A stretch of 29,729 nucleotides of DNA from Thamnocephalis sphaerospora (lineage: Eukaryota > Zoopagomycota > Zoopagomycetes > Zoopagales > Sigmoideomycetaceae): the NCBI GenBank assembly GCA_003614735.1, contig KZ992558.1:1-29729 (forward strand). The letters are read 5' to 3'. The notes under the pieces are model-generated. The model searched no databases. It saw only the letters and a program-made list of their open reading frames with translations, and was not told the origin of the DNA. Of the stretch, positions 1-10,678 are shown in pieces (positions within the stretch are counted from its first letter, which is position 1; the number at the start of each line of letters is the position of its first letter). Made by a program: the position numbers and the translations under genes.

Positions 1-639
1 AGATGCGGATAGCTACGGCAACAACAGCGCAAAGGTGCGTTAATACGGGTTGATGTCAAAGATTGCCAACCAGATATGCAACCTACCCGATGCTGCAAGC
101 CACAGCTATTGATAAAGTCCATGATGGACTTGGCGCACTTGAGTCGCTCGGCAAGCTGCAGGCTGACGTTGAGCATGGTCGGCGCATGCTTTGAGGCTAG
201 CAACGAAACTGCATAAGCACGGCGCTCACATCCGCAGACACGCCCCTCATGCTACGTACATGAAGTAAGAATTTCACCGCACACTTTGAGCACTGCCACG
301 TCTAGGTTTCCGCTAATCTGGCTGCCCAGCTCAAATGAAAGCGGGTTCTACATGACCATGTCCAATTAGCACATGCTGTAAAGTACCGTCAATCTACAGT
401 GCATTACCTGGTCAAACGTGCCAAAGTACACTGCCTGCTCAATTCTTGCCTGCAGCTGAGCCGTTTGGCGACGCTCCTCATCGGGCGAGAAAAGCTCGGC
501 ATCCGTGCTGCTTCAACAACAAGGTAAGCACGCGTTATTGATGCCGTCGACACCGCTCTCTCTCTCTCTCTCGCAGCCGCACCCACCGTGTCGCCTCAGT
601 GCCAGCCTCGCGGCGAACCTTGGCTGCATCCACCTCTAT
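1..639 (-). CDS. NUP133: Nucleoporin Nup133, middle segment (partial, on opposite strand to the rest)
   Basis: Scaffold nucleoporin of the Y-complex (Nup107-160 in animals, Nup84 complex in yeast). Read on the minus strand, five exons join in phase: 587-639, 408-507, 260-347, 87-196 and 1-12, about 121 codons. They contain the signature linking the beta-propeller to the helical domain: IEVDAAKVRRE, then ARIEQAVYFGTF, then NPLSFEL, then EILTSSSKHAPTM, then LAERLKCAKSIMDFIN. Donors are GTGGGT, GTAATG, GTACGT and GTAGGT; branch-like CAATAAC, GCTAAT and ATTAAC precede the acceptors. In the family this block lies directly N-terminal to the part encoded on the plus strand from base 645, so the two pieces belong to one protein but point in opposite directions. 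The propeller-coding N-terminal part is not in the window. Identity rests on family recognition and is strong; the cause of the strand switch is open. Confidence 0.85.
556..572. repeat. CT microsatellite
   Basis: A run of about eight CT units lies inside the first minus-strand NUP133 intron (508-586), roughly 65 bases from the strand-switch point. Confidence 0.9.
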
Positions 640-645
640 CAGCAG
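636..645. other. Strand-switch junction inside NUP133
   Basis: Minus-strand NUP133 coding sequence runs up to about base 639 (codons for IEVD). Plus-strand NUP133 coding sequence is readable from about base 645 (codons for VEKLTAAV). No intact gene orientation spans this point. Reversing bases 1 to about 640 would put the C-terminal end of the minus segment (FINSCGLQHR-LSAS) next to the plus segment in the family's normal order. The exact base cannot be fixed by eye. Confidence 0.75.
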
Positions 646-3600
646 TAGAAAAGCTGACAGCAGCAGTGGATTTGTGGCATTACCAGGATGCTCTGCTGAG
701 GTGAGCGGGGTCTACGAGCGTTACGACTAGCGCTGTATGCGCAACGCCAGTATGTGCTTTACGAACAGTGCCGCTAACATGGACGACTGTGTGCCGTATC
801 AGTCGGTCGCACTCGTCAGCGGCCTCTGGCATTCTCTCTGATGCCATCGGATCGTATCTGCGCAGCACGGGTGATGATGCGCGCGAGAATGCTATTCGCC
901 TCTTTTTCCGTCAGCATGTATCTGGAGTTGGCACTCTGCTCAATCATGTGCAGCAGCGTGTGCTTGCACCAGGTGCAATGCCGCAGACGGCAGAGCACAG
1001 CATTTCTGTGCTCGAGGCCAATCGGATCGTCTTGGTATGTGGATAGCCGAGTGTGCACCAGGATTGTGCACCAGGATTGTGTGCCACTGCTTACCAATGC
1101 TACCAATATTCTGGTGTGCGTAGATGATTCTAGAAGCAAGCGATCGCGCCCGCAAGGAACACTCGCGTGCCTACAATTTGGTGGCAGAGCCGCGCATTGA
1201 GGCCTGGTCCGGTAGGACAAATTGAGACAGTTGCGTGTGCATGCCAATGGTCGCTTATTGTGTACATGCACACTTTGTCGCTGCAGAAACGGCCGATGTT
1301 TTGGGTGTAGTCCAGCGCCAGTGCGAGCTTACTACCAGGTGACTACGCGAGTTTGGCCGGGATATTGCTGAGCTTGCAGAGACCAGTGTTGCTACTACGA
1401 TGCCAGCCGACGCAACCGGTGCTGAGCTGGCAAAGCAGCCGACACGACTTGCACAGGCTCTACTGCAGCAGCTATGCGATCTTGTCAATCTCTTCTTCCG
1501 TGTGGCCAATCAGCGAATGCATCTGCTGGCCAGGTAGGCATGGCATCCATCCTATTGGCACAATGGTGTATACTGACCAAATTGCACAGCCTGCCGCAAG
1601 GCGAGCGCGACTTTGCTGCGCTGCAGGAGCGCTATTTCGATGCTCGTCCATGTGTGATCAAACCTTTGGGTAAGCAGTGCATATGGACTGTAGCACTGTG
1701 TTCCGTCGGCTCATGCAATGCAACATGCCGTAGTGGAATTTGGCAGACTGAACGCTGCTATACTTGTTGCGGAGCGGTATCGCGACTTTAAAACGCTGGT
1801 GGAGCTAGTATTTACACACACCACAGACGCCAAAGAACGGATCCCAGGATATATGTCGGCATTTGGCGAGCCATTTGCATTTGAGCTGTTCAGTCACTAC
1901 ATTCGCACTGGTGAGCCATGGACTGCCGGCATGTTGTAGCAAAATGGTGACTAATAACGCACTGTGCTGGCCAGATGACCGTCGAACGTTGCTGGAAATG
2001 GAGGATCGTTACAGCGAACTGCTACAGCGCTTCCTTGGTCAGGGTGGGCATGACGACATTGCCTGGATTCACGATCTTCGACTACGACTCTTTGGCGATG
2101 CATCGGCCAAAATTCTGTTGTCGGCATCGCAAAACGACGACATATCTTGGCAAAAGGTGGGCGGAGCATCGTGGAAAACAGCTGAACGTGTCAATGCTAA
2201 TAAGCTTCGTTAGACGATGCTGAGCATTGGCAAGCTGGCCTACATGGCCACACTGCGGCCCTTCCAGCTTAGCGACGACGCTGCGCAGATTGAGATTGCC
2301 AGTAAGCAATGGAGCGCTGCATGAGCGTTGCTAGCCAGCAAGACTAACGCAGATGTGCAGAGTTTGATGAGCAGCTAGACACGGTGGCGATGCAGGAGCA
2401 CTTGGTCAGCCAGTGCAGGCAGCTGTTGGAAGAGGGCGGCGAAATTGCCTCTTCCGTTGCCGAACAGGTGGCATTCCTGATGCAGAAGCTTGCTACGCGC
2501 ATAGCTGACAAGCCGGCTTTCAGCAAAGTGCGTTCTATCAGCGTCGGACTAGCCGTATGACGCCACCATTGCTAATGTGATCTACAGAACATGCGTGACT
2601 GGCTAGGCAAGCTACTGCAGGGAATACCGCTTCCTGCTGATGATCTTGCAGAGTACATTACTCTTAAGGATTACACAGACGACGAGTTGGATGACTATGG
2701 ACGAGCGCTTGTGATCCTCGTTATGGTAAGCGATCAAGCCTATGGAGGCAGCTGCGACTTTACGTCTAACGCACCCTATGCACGGGCAAATGATTTAGAA
2801 CGCCGATCAGCTGCCAGAGGCGCGCTTCAACGCAGCGCTTCGCACCGTGTGGCGACGCGTGATACTACACGACAAGTAAGCATATCCTGCGCGCGGCTTG
2901 AGCGTGATGCCATCCACAATGGCGACTAACTCTTCATGCTATGGCTCTTCTCCCATTAGCTGGGCAAAGATTGAGGCAAAGATGAGCAAATCGAGCGACG
3001 AGCAGATGGCAGAGCGGCTGCGTCAGACTGCGCTGCATCACGTGTTTGTCATTGCCGATGGCGAGGGCATCTTTGGTGGGTGATCGACGGTCTTGTTGGT
3101 GCACGATGCATTGTAAGCTCACTCGTGCGCGCACAGACAATGACCGCGCCATGCTCCTCCGACCGCGCGAAGTCTACTTCTCGGTTGCTCAGGAAGAGCT
3201 GGCGCTTCGTTTCTCCGGCGCCAATCAAGAGCAGGTCGATGCTTTGTGGCTTGACTACAGCGCAGAAAACGAGCAGCTGGAGAATGTTTTCAACACGTGC
3301 CATTTTGACGCGTTCTACCAGGAGGTAGCGCGGCTTGCAGAGGTGGAAGATGCTGTAGCAGCAGCCGAAGCAGCCGACAGCAGCCCGACAGAGCTGCAAC
3401 GTGATATGTTTATGCCAGTCTTAGAGACAACAGGCGCCGATATTGTCGAGGTGGATACTGCCGAGTCGGCTCACGCAGACGAATACGACAATGAGGATCC
3501 AAGCATGCGAGTCGACGAGGAGAGTGTTATGTTTATTGGCACCGCCACGGACGCAACATCAGCCGCCAGTGAAGTAGAGGTGATTCAGCTGGATGATACA

Positions 3601-3669
3601 ACAGATGAAGATATCGCTGCGGGCATGTCGGATGTGGAGGAGACTATGTCGGTTGGGTCGTCGGCTTGA
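645..3669 (+). CDS. NUP133: Nucleoporin Nup133, C-terminal helical domain
   Basis: C-terminal alpha-helical part of the Y-complex nucleoporin that contacts Nup107/Nup84 at the pore. Exons, all in phase: 645-700, 803-1034, 1124-1211, 1287-1338, 1387-1533, 1590-1669, 1734-1910, 1975-2156, 2214-2301, 2361-2527, 2588-2725, 2799-2875, 2960-3075 and 3137-3669, about 710 codons ending in TGA. Recognisable family blocks are EKLTAAVDLWHYQDAL, IRLFFRQHVSGVGTLL, LEANRIVLMILEAS, LVAERYRDFKTLVEL, AWIHDLRLRLFGDAS, TMLSIGKLAYMATL and AEYITLKDYTDDELDDYG. The protein ends in an acidic, low-complexity tail of about 120 residues (DEYDNEDPSMRVDEE, DDTTDEDIAAGMSD) that is longer than in the human protein as I remember it. 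There is no start codon; the upstream part of the gene is on the other strand. Splicing near 701-802 and 1339-1386 is inferred from phase and motifs. Confidence 0.88.
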
Positions 3670-4205
3670 TTTGGCCAATGTGTCCAGCAGCTTGCTGCGC
3701 GGCAGCGGGTATACGTGGTGTTTCTTTTGCAATTGAACGTTTAATCAACTATGTAGTCGTGGCGTACGTTGTATTTGCAAAGTGATGAACGCGAATGCAG
3801 GGTCGAACGTGTTGATGTAAGTAGTCAGACATACGCTAGCGGTGGTGCAGAGCTAATACAGAGCGGGGGTACGCCCGGAGCATCATACTCGAAGCAGGCA
3901 AACAGACAAAGCACATGGCGCAACCTGCACAGTATGAATATTTGAACGCAGCCAGACAGATGCGTCAAGCGTACGTGCTTGCTTGCATCTCGCGTCGATG
4001 ATACACTCTGTAAGCTTGCGCAGTGTATGCACACCGCCAGCGTTCTGTCTCAACGCGCTCATCGAGCAGCCTATAGAGGCGTGACAGCCGAGTGCTCAGT
4101 GCCAAGAGTACAGCATTAGAATCAGCACTTGCGTCGACCAGTTGGGCAGCGGTGATACTAGCGCAGTCGCCTTAAGCATGCGTGCCAATGCACTTTGACG
4201 ACGGA
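3670..4205. other. Convergent intergenic region (NUP133 / UPF1 3' ends)
   Basis: These 536 bases separate the stop codons of NUP133 (+) and UPF1 (-), so they should hold both 3' UTRs. I see no tRNA or repeat. The only coding-like signal is an ATG-less open frame on the minus strand, 3965-4171, with a helix-like stretch (LLALSTRLSRLYRLLDERV) and a TGA stop. It could be the last exon of an unseen small gene or chance. Confidence 0.5.
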
Positions 4206-7200
4206 TCAAAAGCGCGTAAAGCCCTGCGAGTAGGCCTCGGAGCCGGCTTGTGAGCGCATATCAAACGAACCAGTCTGCGAACGAAGGTCGAATGAGCCAG
4301 CCTGCGAGCGCATGTCAAACGAGTCGGCCGCCAGGCTGCTCAGATCGTCGCCAGCCTGGGATTTATAGTCTGTCATGAATGCAGCCGTTGCAGCTGCGTG
4401 GCCGGATGCAGCAGCCGATGACGCAGCGGCAGCGGCATTGGACACGCCACCGCGCGGATTTCCTGCATTGCCCGGTGCTGAAGTGGCCGCCGCGTTTGCC
4501 GCCATGCGCAGCCGGTCCGACTGCGACAGACCCATACCCATTCCAAACTCGCCAGCGTACGTGTTATTGGTCAGGGGATCCTGCGAGTAGAGAGAGGCGG
4601 CATAGCTCTCCGCGTACAACGACACGGCGTCATTGGACTGACCAGGACGTCGGCGACTTGCCACGCTGCTCTGCGACATGTCCTGCGAGAACGGACCGGA
4701 CGGGGTCGGCAAGAGTGGAATGGAGAACTGCGTTGGATGTGGCAGATTTGCACCGACATGGTCCGACGGAATGTAGCCTACAGCGTCGTGTGTGCGCGCG
4801 TAGTCTCGCGCGTTCTGCTGGAGCGCACCGCGACGGTCTGGCAGCAAAGTGCAGGTCAGCAATGGTGTGCACAAGGTCATCCCCGACTACTACACATCTG
4901 CTTACTTTCGCTGGCTAGCGGAGCGCGACCCAGCGCCTCGCGTGCGTCCACCTGATGAATCATACCCTTGCTGAATTTGTCCTGCATCGTCCACGCCTTG
5001 CGCGGGCGGCTGAACTGGATCATGCTTGGCTTCAGGTTGCTTAGCGGGCCTTCAACCAGGCACTCCTTCTCTTTAAAATGCGTCAACAGGTGGTGCCAGA
5101 GTGGGTGCTGCGCAGCGCGTAGATGTGCGGCGTTAGTAGCTCATCGATGGTGCCAGACACCCACATTCAGCGCGCCACAATATACGCACCTTGCTGAGCA
5201 CCTTGGGATTGCCAAGAATGACCAGGCCAAATCGAGCACGCGTAAGCGCCACGTTCATACGACGCGGATCATCAAGAAAACCAATGCCCTGATGCTCGTT
5301 GCTGCGCACACAGCTCAGAATGATGTAATCCTTCTCGCGGCCCTGGAACGCATCCACGCTGGCCACTTCAATCTCCTTGTAGAGGTCCTTATGCTGAGAG
5401 CCATTGAACTGCATGTAGCTGACGATATAACTACGCTGGCCTTCGTAGGGCGTAATCACACCAATCTGCGACGGCTTCACGCCGACCTTGAGGAAACGAG
5501 TGACGATCTTTTCGCAGCTGGAGGCTTCTGTGCGGTTTAGGTACGAAGTTCCGCTGGTAGATATCTCCTCCTGGCCGAGATTGGAGAGGAAAAACATGGG
5601 CGTCTCCGGGACCGGCCAGGGAAACGCCACGTTCCGACGAATGCGCTCCTGTGCTGTCACGCCGTTCTGCAGCGTTCCCTCGTAGAACATGTTGCTTGGA
5701 AAGTCGCTAAGGCACGGGTGCATACGGTACTGCACCTGCAGGCGAATAGGCCGGATGCCCAAAATGACCAGGCGCTCAAACAGCGACTGGCAAAGACCAG
5801 CGCGCGCTGCCTTTTTGTTCATAATTACTGGGCCAAGCTGCTGGTGATCGCCAACCAGCACCGCTTGCTTTACGCCCAACACCAGAGGAATCATACACTC
5901 GGGTTCGGCGGATTGCGTTGCCTCGTCGATCAACACCGTGCGGAAGCGCATGCCGCTCAGACGTGAATCGCCCGCGCCCGCACACGTACAAAGGATCACG
6001 TCGGCATTCTGCAGAAACACGAATCAGCATCAACGCTGTGACAGCAGTGTAGTGTGCCGCGCAGGCTTGGCCTACCTGAAGAATCTGCCGCTCACACGCG
6101 CGCTTGAGACTCTTGTACTTTTTCTCATCGCTGCTGCTCAGTTCGCCTTGTTCGTTCTTGAGCATGATCAGCTTCTGCAGCTCGATGTTGGTGTCGTTAT
6201 GCATCACTTGCTCGTTCAGCGTGAGGGGCTTGACAGACGAGTCGAGCGCCTCGCGGGACTTTGCTTCCAACCGAACGACGCGCAGCCCAGTGCGATGGAT
6301 CTTTTCTGTGAGCTGATCCACAGCGACATTACTCGGCGCACACACGAGCACCTGGCCCGGATTCATCTTGGCCAAGTGGTAGACAATGGTGGAGCATGTG
6401 ACGGTCTTGCCGGTACCCGGTGGGCCCTGGATCAAGCTGAGCGGCTTCTGCAGCACGCTCTTGACTGCGTACACCTGGGAGTGATTGAGTTCTGGCAGAT
6501 TTGGCGCGCTGAACCTGTGTATATCCAAAACCAACACACATTACATTAGTCTGCGCCCAGACCATCACAGCAATTCAACGACAACCTACTTTTTCGGAAG
6601 CTGGGTGCGAAGAATTTGCGGCTCTACTTCGTGGCCAAGTAGGCGATGGTAGATATAGCCGCTTACGGACGTCTCATCTAGCGCAAATGTCTTCATGGCT
6701 AGCTGCATGCTGTGAAAAGCCAGTATCCATGAGAAGCGTGTCGATGACGCGTATTCTGTGTCCCAGATACGTACCGGTCAAATGTGGTCGATTTCCAGAC
6801 AAAGTCTAGCGAAAAGTTGTGCGTACAATGAACGGGCGTATCTTCGCTGCGGCGCAACTCCAGGCACACTTCGTCGCTCATGTCTATGCGCACGCGATAG
6901 CGACCAGGTCAGCTGTAACATGAATGCCGTTACAACTCGAACGCCACCTACTGTTGGGTATTTTGATGACATGGCCACTGCACTCCCACGGCTCGTGCAG
7001 TTCACCACGATAGCGCAAGCGCAGCTCATCACCAACAGCCAGGCGGACCTCTGGACGCATCACAGGCAGGCTGTTAGCATGCACGAGACCAACTTTGGCC
7101 AAAATTCGCAATACGCACCGCCAAGCTCGTATTTTGGAAAGAAAAACCAGGCCAACCGTTTTTGATTCAAGCCCATATCCCAGCGAACAACGATATCATC

Positions 7201-8470
7201 CTGCGTCTGCGCTTCTTTAACCTTTCGATCGTGGTTGGCTTCCATCTTGACCAGTGGGCCAAAGATGTTTTGATACTGGTAGGCATCTTCGTAGCGCAAT
7301 AGCACCGAGTTTGGCTCCTCATCCACATGCGGTTTCTCCAGATCTTCCAGCGTCGCGTCACCATGATCTTTCCACAACTCCTCCAGCCGATTGATCTGTT
7401 CCAGCGAGATCTGGCGTGCACGCAGCTGCTCCTGTTCGCTCGGCACTTTGACCAGCCAGGACAGGAAGCAACGGTCATCTATGAGCGGCAGCCATTGCGA
7501 CGTGTCCCAGTCCATATCCTTGCTGCTGGGCACCGCTGCACACGGTTGCCTAGTCGAGTGCAGCAAACAATAGTGTCAGCACTGGGACCCACGTCGGAAA
7601 CACCGTGCTCCTCACGTCACATCGCACTCTCGCACATCGCTTACCGACACAACAGCACAACCACAGTGTCGCTCTTGGCTGGAATAAAGCCGAGAACAAA
7701 CACATTACGGCAGCCGCAGTTGTAGCACTCCAGCACCGTGTCACCCAAGGGAGATTCCGCATGCAGCGTCACCTCCTTGTGTTTTGCGCGAACCAGATGG
7801 TTGATGATGTGCGAGCTGGATGTGTTGCCACGCGAATTGCAAAACCACTTTTGGCAGCCGAGGCACCGAACCACCGACGAGGGAGCGTGAATGCCGCAGT
7901 ATCTGTACATGAATAGCGTGAGCGGACACATTCCTGCGCAAGCTACAGCAGACACGCTTCCGTCGCCATGACCTACTTGCATGCATGTGGCGGCAGCTCC
8001 TTTTCCAGCAGATCATCATCTTCATAGCCATCTTCGTCATAGTCACGATGACTCGTATCATCATCATCGTCGTCGCCGTCGCCATCACCGTCTTTGCCGT
8101 TGACTGCATGGCCGCTCTTTCGGCCTATTGCACCGCTTCCGGCCGTTTGGCTGGCCCAGTCTAGTCCTTCGCCGCCATCAATGCTTGCGGCACCATACTG
8201 GGCGTCGCTTTCTGTCACCGATACGTCGTCCTCGTCGCCGTCGTTCGATTTGATGTCCGTTAGAATGCTCTCACCATCGAACCCGGTTGCCGTGCTGATG
8301 GATAGCGATGCGGTCTCCGTCGCCAAATCGTCGTCTACCACACTGTCCGTGCTGTAGTGCTGATGCCGACGCAAATGCCGAAAGTCAAGCACAGACGATT
8401 GCGCATCGTCGTTGGTATAGCTGCTGGCTGCGTCGCCGTCCTGCGAGGCCAACTCGGAAAAGCGGTCCAT
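4206..8470 (-). CDS. UPF1: UPF1/NAM7 RNA helicase (nonsense-mediated decay)
   Basis: ATP-dependent 5'-3' RNA helicase that triggers decay of mRNAs with premature stops. Ten exons in phase: 7977-8470, 7645-7902, 7115-7549, 6952-7070, 6775-6883, 6590-6709, 6076-6514, 5190-6008, 4906-5107 and 4206-4837, giving 1208 residues. Order: acidic Ser/Asp-rich N-terminus (1-160); Cys/His-rich UPF2-binding domain from about 163 ([27 protein letters not shown]); 1B region; helicase core with Walker A GPPGTGKT at 542-549, Walker B IDEATQ at 685-690, QYRMHP and ALTRAR; then a 210-residue SQ-rich tail from about 999. The start is the first in-frame ATG. Intron 8 has a perfect TACTAAC branch site. Intron 3 is only 44 nt with donor GTATTG, the one that keeps phase. 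It is transcribed divergently from NTF2. Identity is very secure; the CH and helicase cores match the human protein closely. Confidence 0.97.
4242..4322 (-). repeat. Three tandem 27-bp units encoding SFD(M/L)RSQ(A/T)G in UPF1 tail
   Basis: Three 9-codon units lie head to tail (4296-4322, 4269-4295, 4242-4268) just before the UPF1 stop. Each carries one SQ dipeptide, the consensus core for PI3K-like kinases. The whole 210-residue tail has nine SQ and one TQ. Confidence 0.9.
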
Positions 8471-8841
8471 GCGAACAGACCAGTGAACAGCGACCGTGCA
8501 GGGAATGAGAGCGAGATTCAATCAATGTCCGCCAAAATGCCGCACAGCGTTGTCTCTGCGGTCGGCGCGTTCAAGGAGTAGCTGCGATGACGGCTGGAGC
8601 GCCACGTAGAGTGCCTTTGTCACGGCAGAGTGCGGGCGCGTGTCGAGCAATGCAAAGGAAAAAGGACCACTGTACTATTGTTGGTCCAGTGGGCCAGCAG
8701 GTGCATCGTCTAGCAGTTTCCACCTGCCAGTTTTGCCGTTCATCGTGTTGGCATTCCATTTGAACTTTTGCAGGCCCATTTGGCCCCCTCCCTCTGCACG
8801 CTCGCTTCTTTGCTCCGTCCACCTGCCATCTGCCCGTTACC
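8471..8841. promoter_or_regulatory. Shared divergent promoter region UPF1 / NTF2
   Basis: The 371 bases between the two start codons must carry both promoters and 5' UTRs. A C/T-rich stretch precedes the NTF2 ATG (8784-8836), as is usual near fungal transcription starts. I see no clear TATA box and cannot name factor sites. Confidence 0.6.
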
Positions 8842-9480
8842 ATGGCCGACCTCAACGCGTTTGCTACGGCATTCACCACCGAGTACTATGAGAAGTTCAC
8901 CAAGAACCGGGCGGCGCTGAAGGACATCCATGTAAGCGTGCGGCGCAGTGTGGTAGACGCCAGCCAGCCGCCAGCTGTGTCGCCGTACTGATGTGTGCCA
9001 CACAGGCCGAGAATGCCTACTTCACCTTTGAGGGCGCAGAGCACCATGGACGTCAGGCTATTGGTGAGAAGCTGGAGGTAGGTATCCGCAATGCCATGCG
9101 CGCATATATCACCACGTATGGCTTACGTAGACTCCACGCTTCCGCACGTGCAGAGCCTGCAATTTGGCGATATGCAGTACAAGGTCAGCACGGTCGATGC
9201 TCAGCTATCGAACGCACAGCTGAACACCGTTATCGTCAGCGTTACTGGCATGTTCTTGGTAAGCATACGCGTGGCATGCTGTACCGTTGTCGTCGATTGA
9301 CGGTCGCTAACGATGCCGCACGTACGTGCACTGGCGGCACCGCCTTGGTGTTTCTAGCTTGGCGGCGAGTCGAACCCGCTGAACTTCAACCAGGTGTTCC
9401 AGCTGGCCCCGGTTGTGGGCGCGGACGGCAGCACGAGCTTCTGCGTGTTTAACAGCATTTTCCGCCTCAACCTTGGTTAA
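8842..9480 (+). CDS. NTF2: Nuclear transport factor 2 (Ran-GDP importer)
   Basis: Small homodimeric carrier that binds RanGDP and FG nucleoporins and returns Ran to the nucleus. Four in-phase exons (8842-8931, 9006-9077, 9154-9258, 9358-9480) encode 129 residues, the normal NTF2 length. The start MADLNAFATAFTTEYYEKF, the middle block LQFGDMQYKVSTVDAQ and the C-terminal FCVFNSIFRLNLG are typical of the single-domain NTF2 family. Its ATG sits in the context ACCATGG. Introns are 74, 76 and 99 nt; the last has a GCTAAC branch motif unusually far (about 50 nt) from its TAG acceptor. The gene diverges from UPF1 and converges on the downstream membrane-protein gene. Confidence 0.96.
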
Positions 9481-9600
9481 GCACCAACATGCTTGTCTGG
9501 CATGCCAGCCAGAGTGTCGGCCTCGGCAGCGTGAATACTCGAATAACACTTGCTTGAAGCTTTGCCTCCATATAGATGCAAAATGCACCATACTAGCTCA

Positions 9601-9621
9601 ATGTGTGTGTATGTGTGTATG
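9601..9621. repeat. Short TG-rich tract
   Basis: An interrupted TG run (ATGTGTGTGT, ATGTGTGTAT) lies in the 220-base gap between the convergent 3' ends of NTF2 and the membrane-protein gene. Confidence 0.7.
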
Positions 9622-9700
9622 ATAACTAGGGCACGCGGTATATTTGGAGTATGTGTGATTGCGGTGGCTATATCATCATTGCTGGTAGTGGTGACAAAGG

Positions 9701-10678
9701 CTACATGGTCCCTATTCGATGACGCACCGGCCGCACCTTGAAGGAAAGTTGGTAGACGAGCAGCGTCGAGTTGACGATCACTGTACAGGCAACGGGGAAT
9801 TACAGGCACACATTAGTTGACGTTGCGCATCACGCTGCAGGCAGACACTAACCATCAAAGGCGTAGAAAAGGATGTTGTACTGCAGGAGTGCAGGCTGCA
9901 CTGCCAGAAAAGCACAAAGGCTACTGCAGATAAGGATAGCCAGCGCATGCAGTATGCCGTCGTGGTATACTGCCCGCGCGATTAGCATCAGCTGGCTGTT
10001 GCGCATATGCTGACGCATGCGACGCAGAAAGCAGGCGGTAAGGAAGATGTTGGCTGACACGTCGGCAAGCACCAGTGCAGCCGCCCAGCCGCCCGTAATC
10101 GGCAGATAGCACGTTTTCATCAGCAGCTCTCGCTTCAGGAATGTGAGCGAGTACAGATGAACTGCTGTAGAAACGGCAATGAAGCACAGGCCAGTCAGCC
10201 AGATCCACCGGCCTTCTCCCAGGCCAGCGTAAAGTATGTCCGCCAGAATGTCATAGAAGCGGTTTCGCGATGGGCCGTGCGAACGATGTGGCGCAAACTC
10301 GTTGGCAGGCGCGCTAACATTGCCGGCTGTCGCCTTCATCAGCAATATCAGGTTGATGATGGCCATGGTGGTGGCCAGAAACACCAGATCAAAGTAGAGA
10401 ACATACTGGCAGTCCCAGGCGGCGCCCAGGACAGAGTGTGCCGACGTGAGGAACCACATACATAGGATTAATGATGTTTGCGCAAGGCAGAGTAGGTAAG
10501 GCAGCTTGCGGTCGCGCTCCATGACCAGCCGCAGGCTGTGAAAGAAATTGTGCGCACATAGATAAAAGAGCATACCGGCTAGGCATGTCTTGAGGTTCCG
10601 CTCCTGGAATTTTCTCACTCCCGGAAACACATACATGTCGACAGGCGGCGCAGAGCCGCCATCCAGATCCGAGGCCAT
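9701..10678 (-). CDS. Polytopic membrane protein, about seven TM helices, unknown function
   Basis: Two exons, 9853-10678 and 9701-9780, joined across a 72-nt intron with donor GTTAGT, give 301 residues. I do not recognise a named family. Hydrophobic segments lie at about 33-52, 60-84, 93-115, 158-180, 193-219, 240-261 and 266-288, seven in all. The N-terminus is short and polar, there is a basic loop with HRSHGPSRNR (131-140), and the tail is short and basic (KVRPVRHRIGTM). There is no signal peptide and no catalytic motif that I can see. The seven-helix count resembles receptor-like or small-molecule-sensing fungal membrane proteins, but that is topology only. The first in-frame ATG (10678) was chosen; an in-frame TAG lies upstream at about 10741. 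The second exon completes helix seven, which supports the splice. Confidence 0.8.

Noticed and set aside
408-524. Plus-strand frame in the first 600 bases (HYLVKRAKVHCLLNS...)
   Set aside because: It is the reverse of a minus-strand exon with conserved Nup133 residues and correct splice sites; the plus frame has no family match.
816-1271. Minus-strand 151-codon open frame
   Set aside because: It overlaps plus-strand NUP133 exons with clear family conservation; the sequence is shadow-like.
1340-1342. In-frame TGA inside NUP133 (after CELTTR)
   Set aside because: A 48-nt intron 1339-1386 (donor AG|GTGACT, acceptor ACCAG) keeps phase and removes the stop, so a nonsense mutation is not needed. 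If RNA shows this intron is not used, the TGA would become a real defect.
4379-4918. Plus-strand 179-codon open frame over the UPF1 tail
   Set aside because: It lies antisense to the spliced UPF1 SQ-rich tail; Arg/His/Pro-rich shadow composition.
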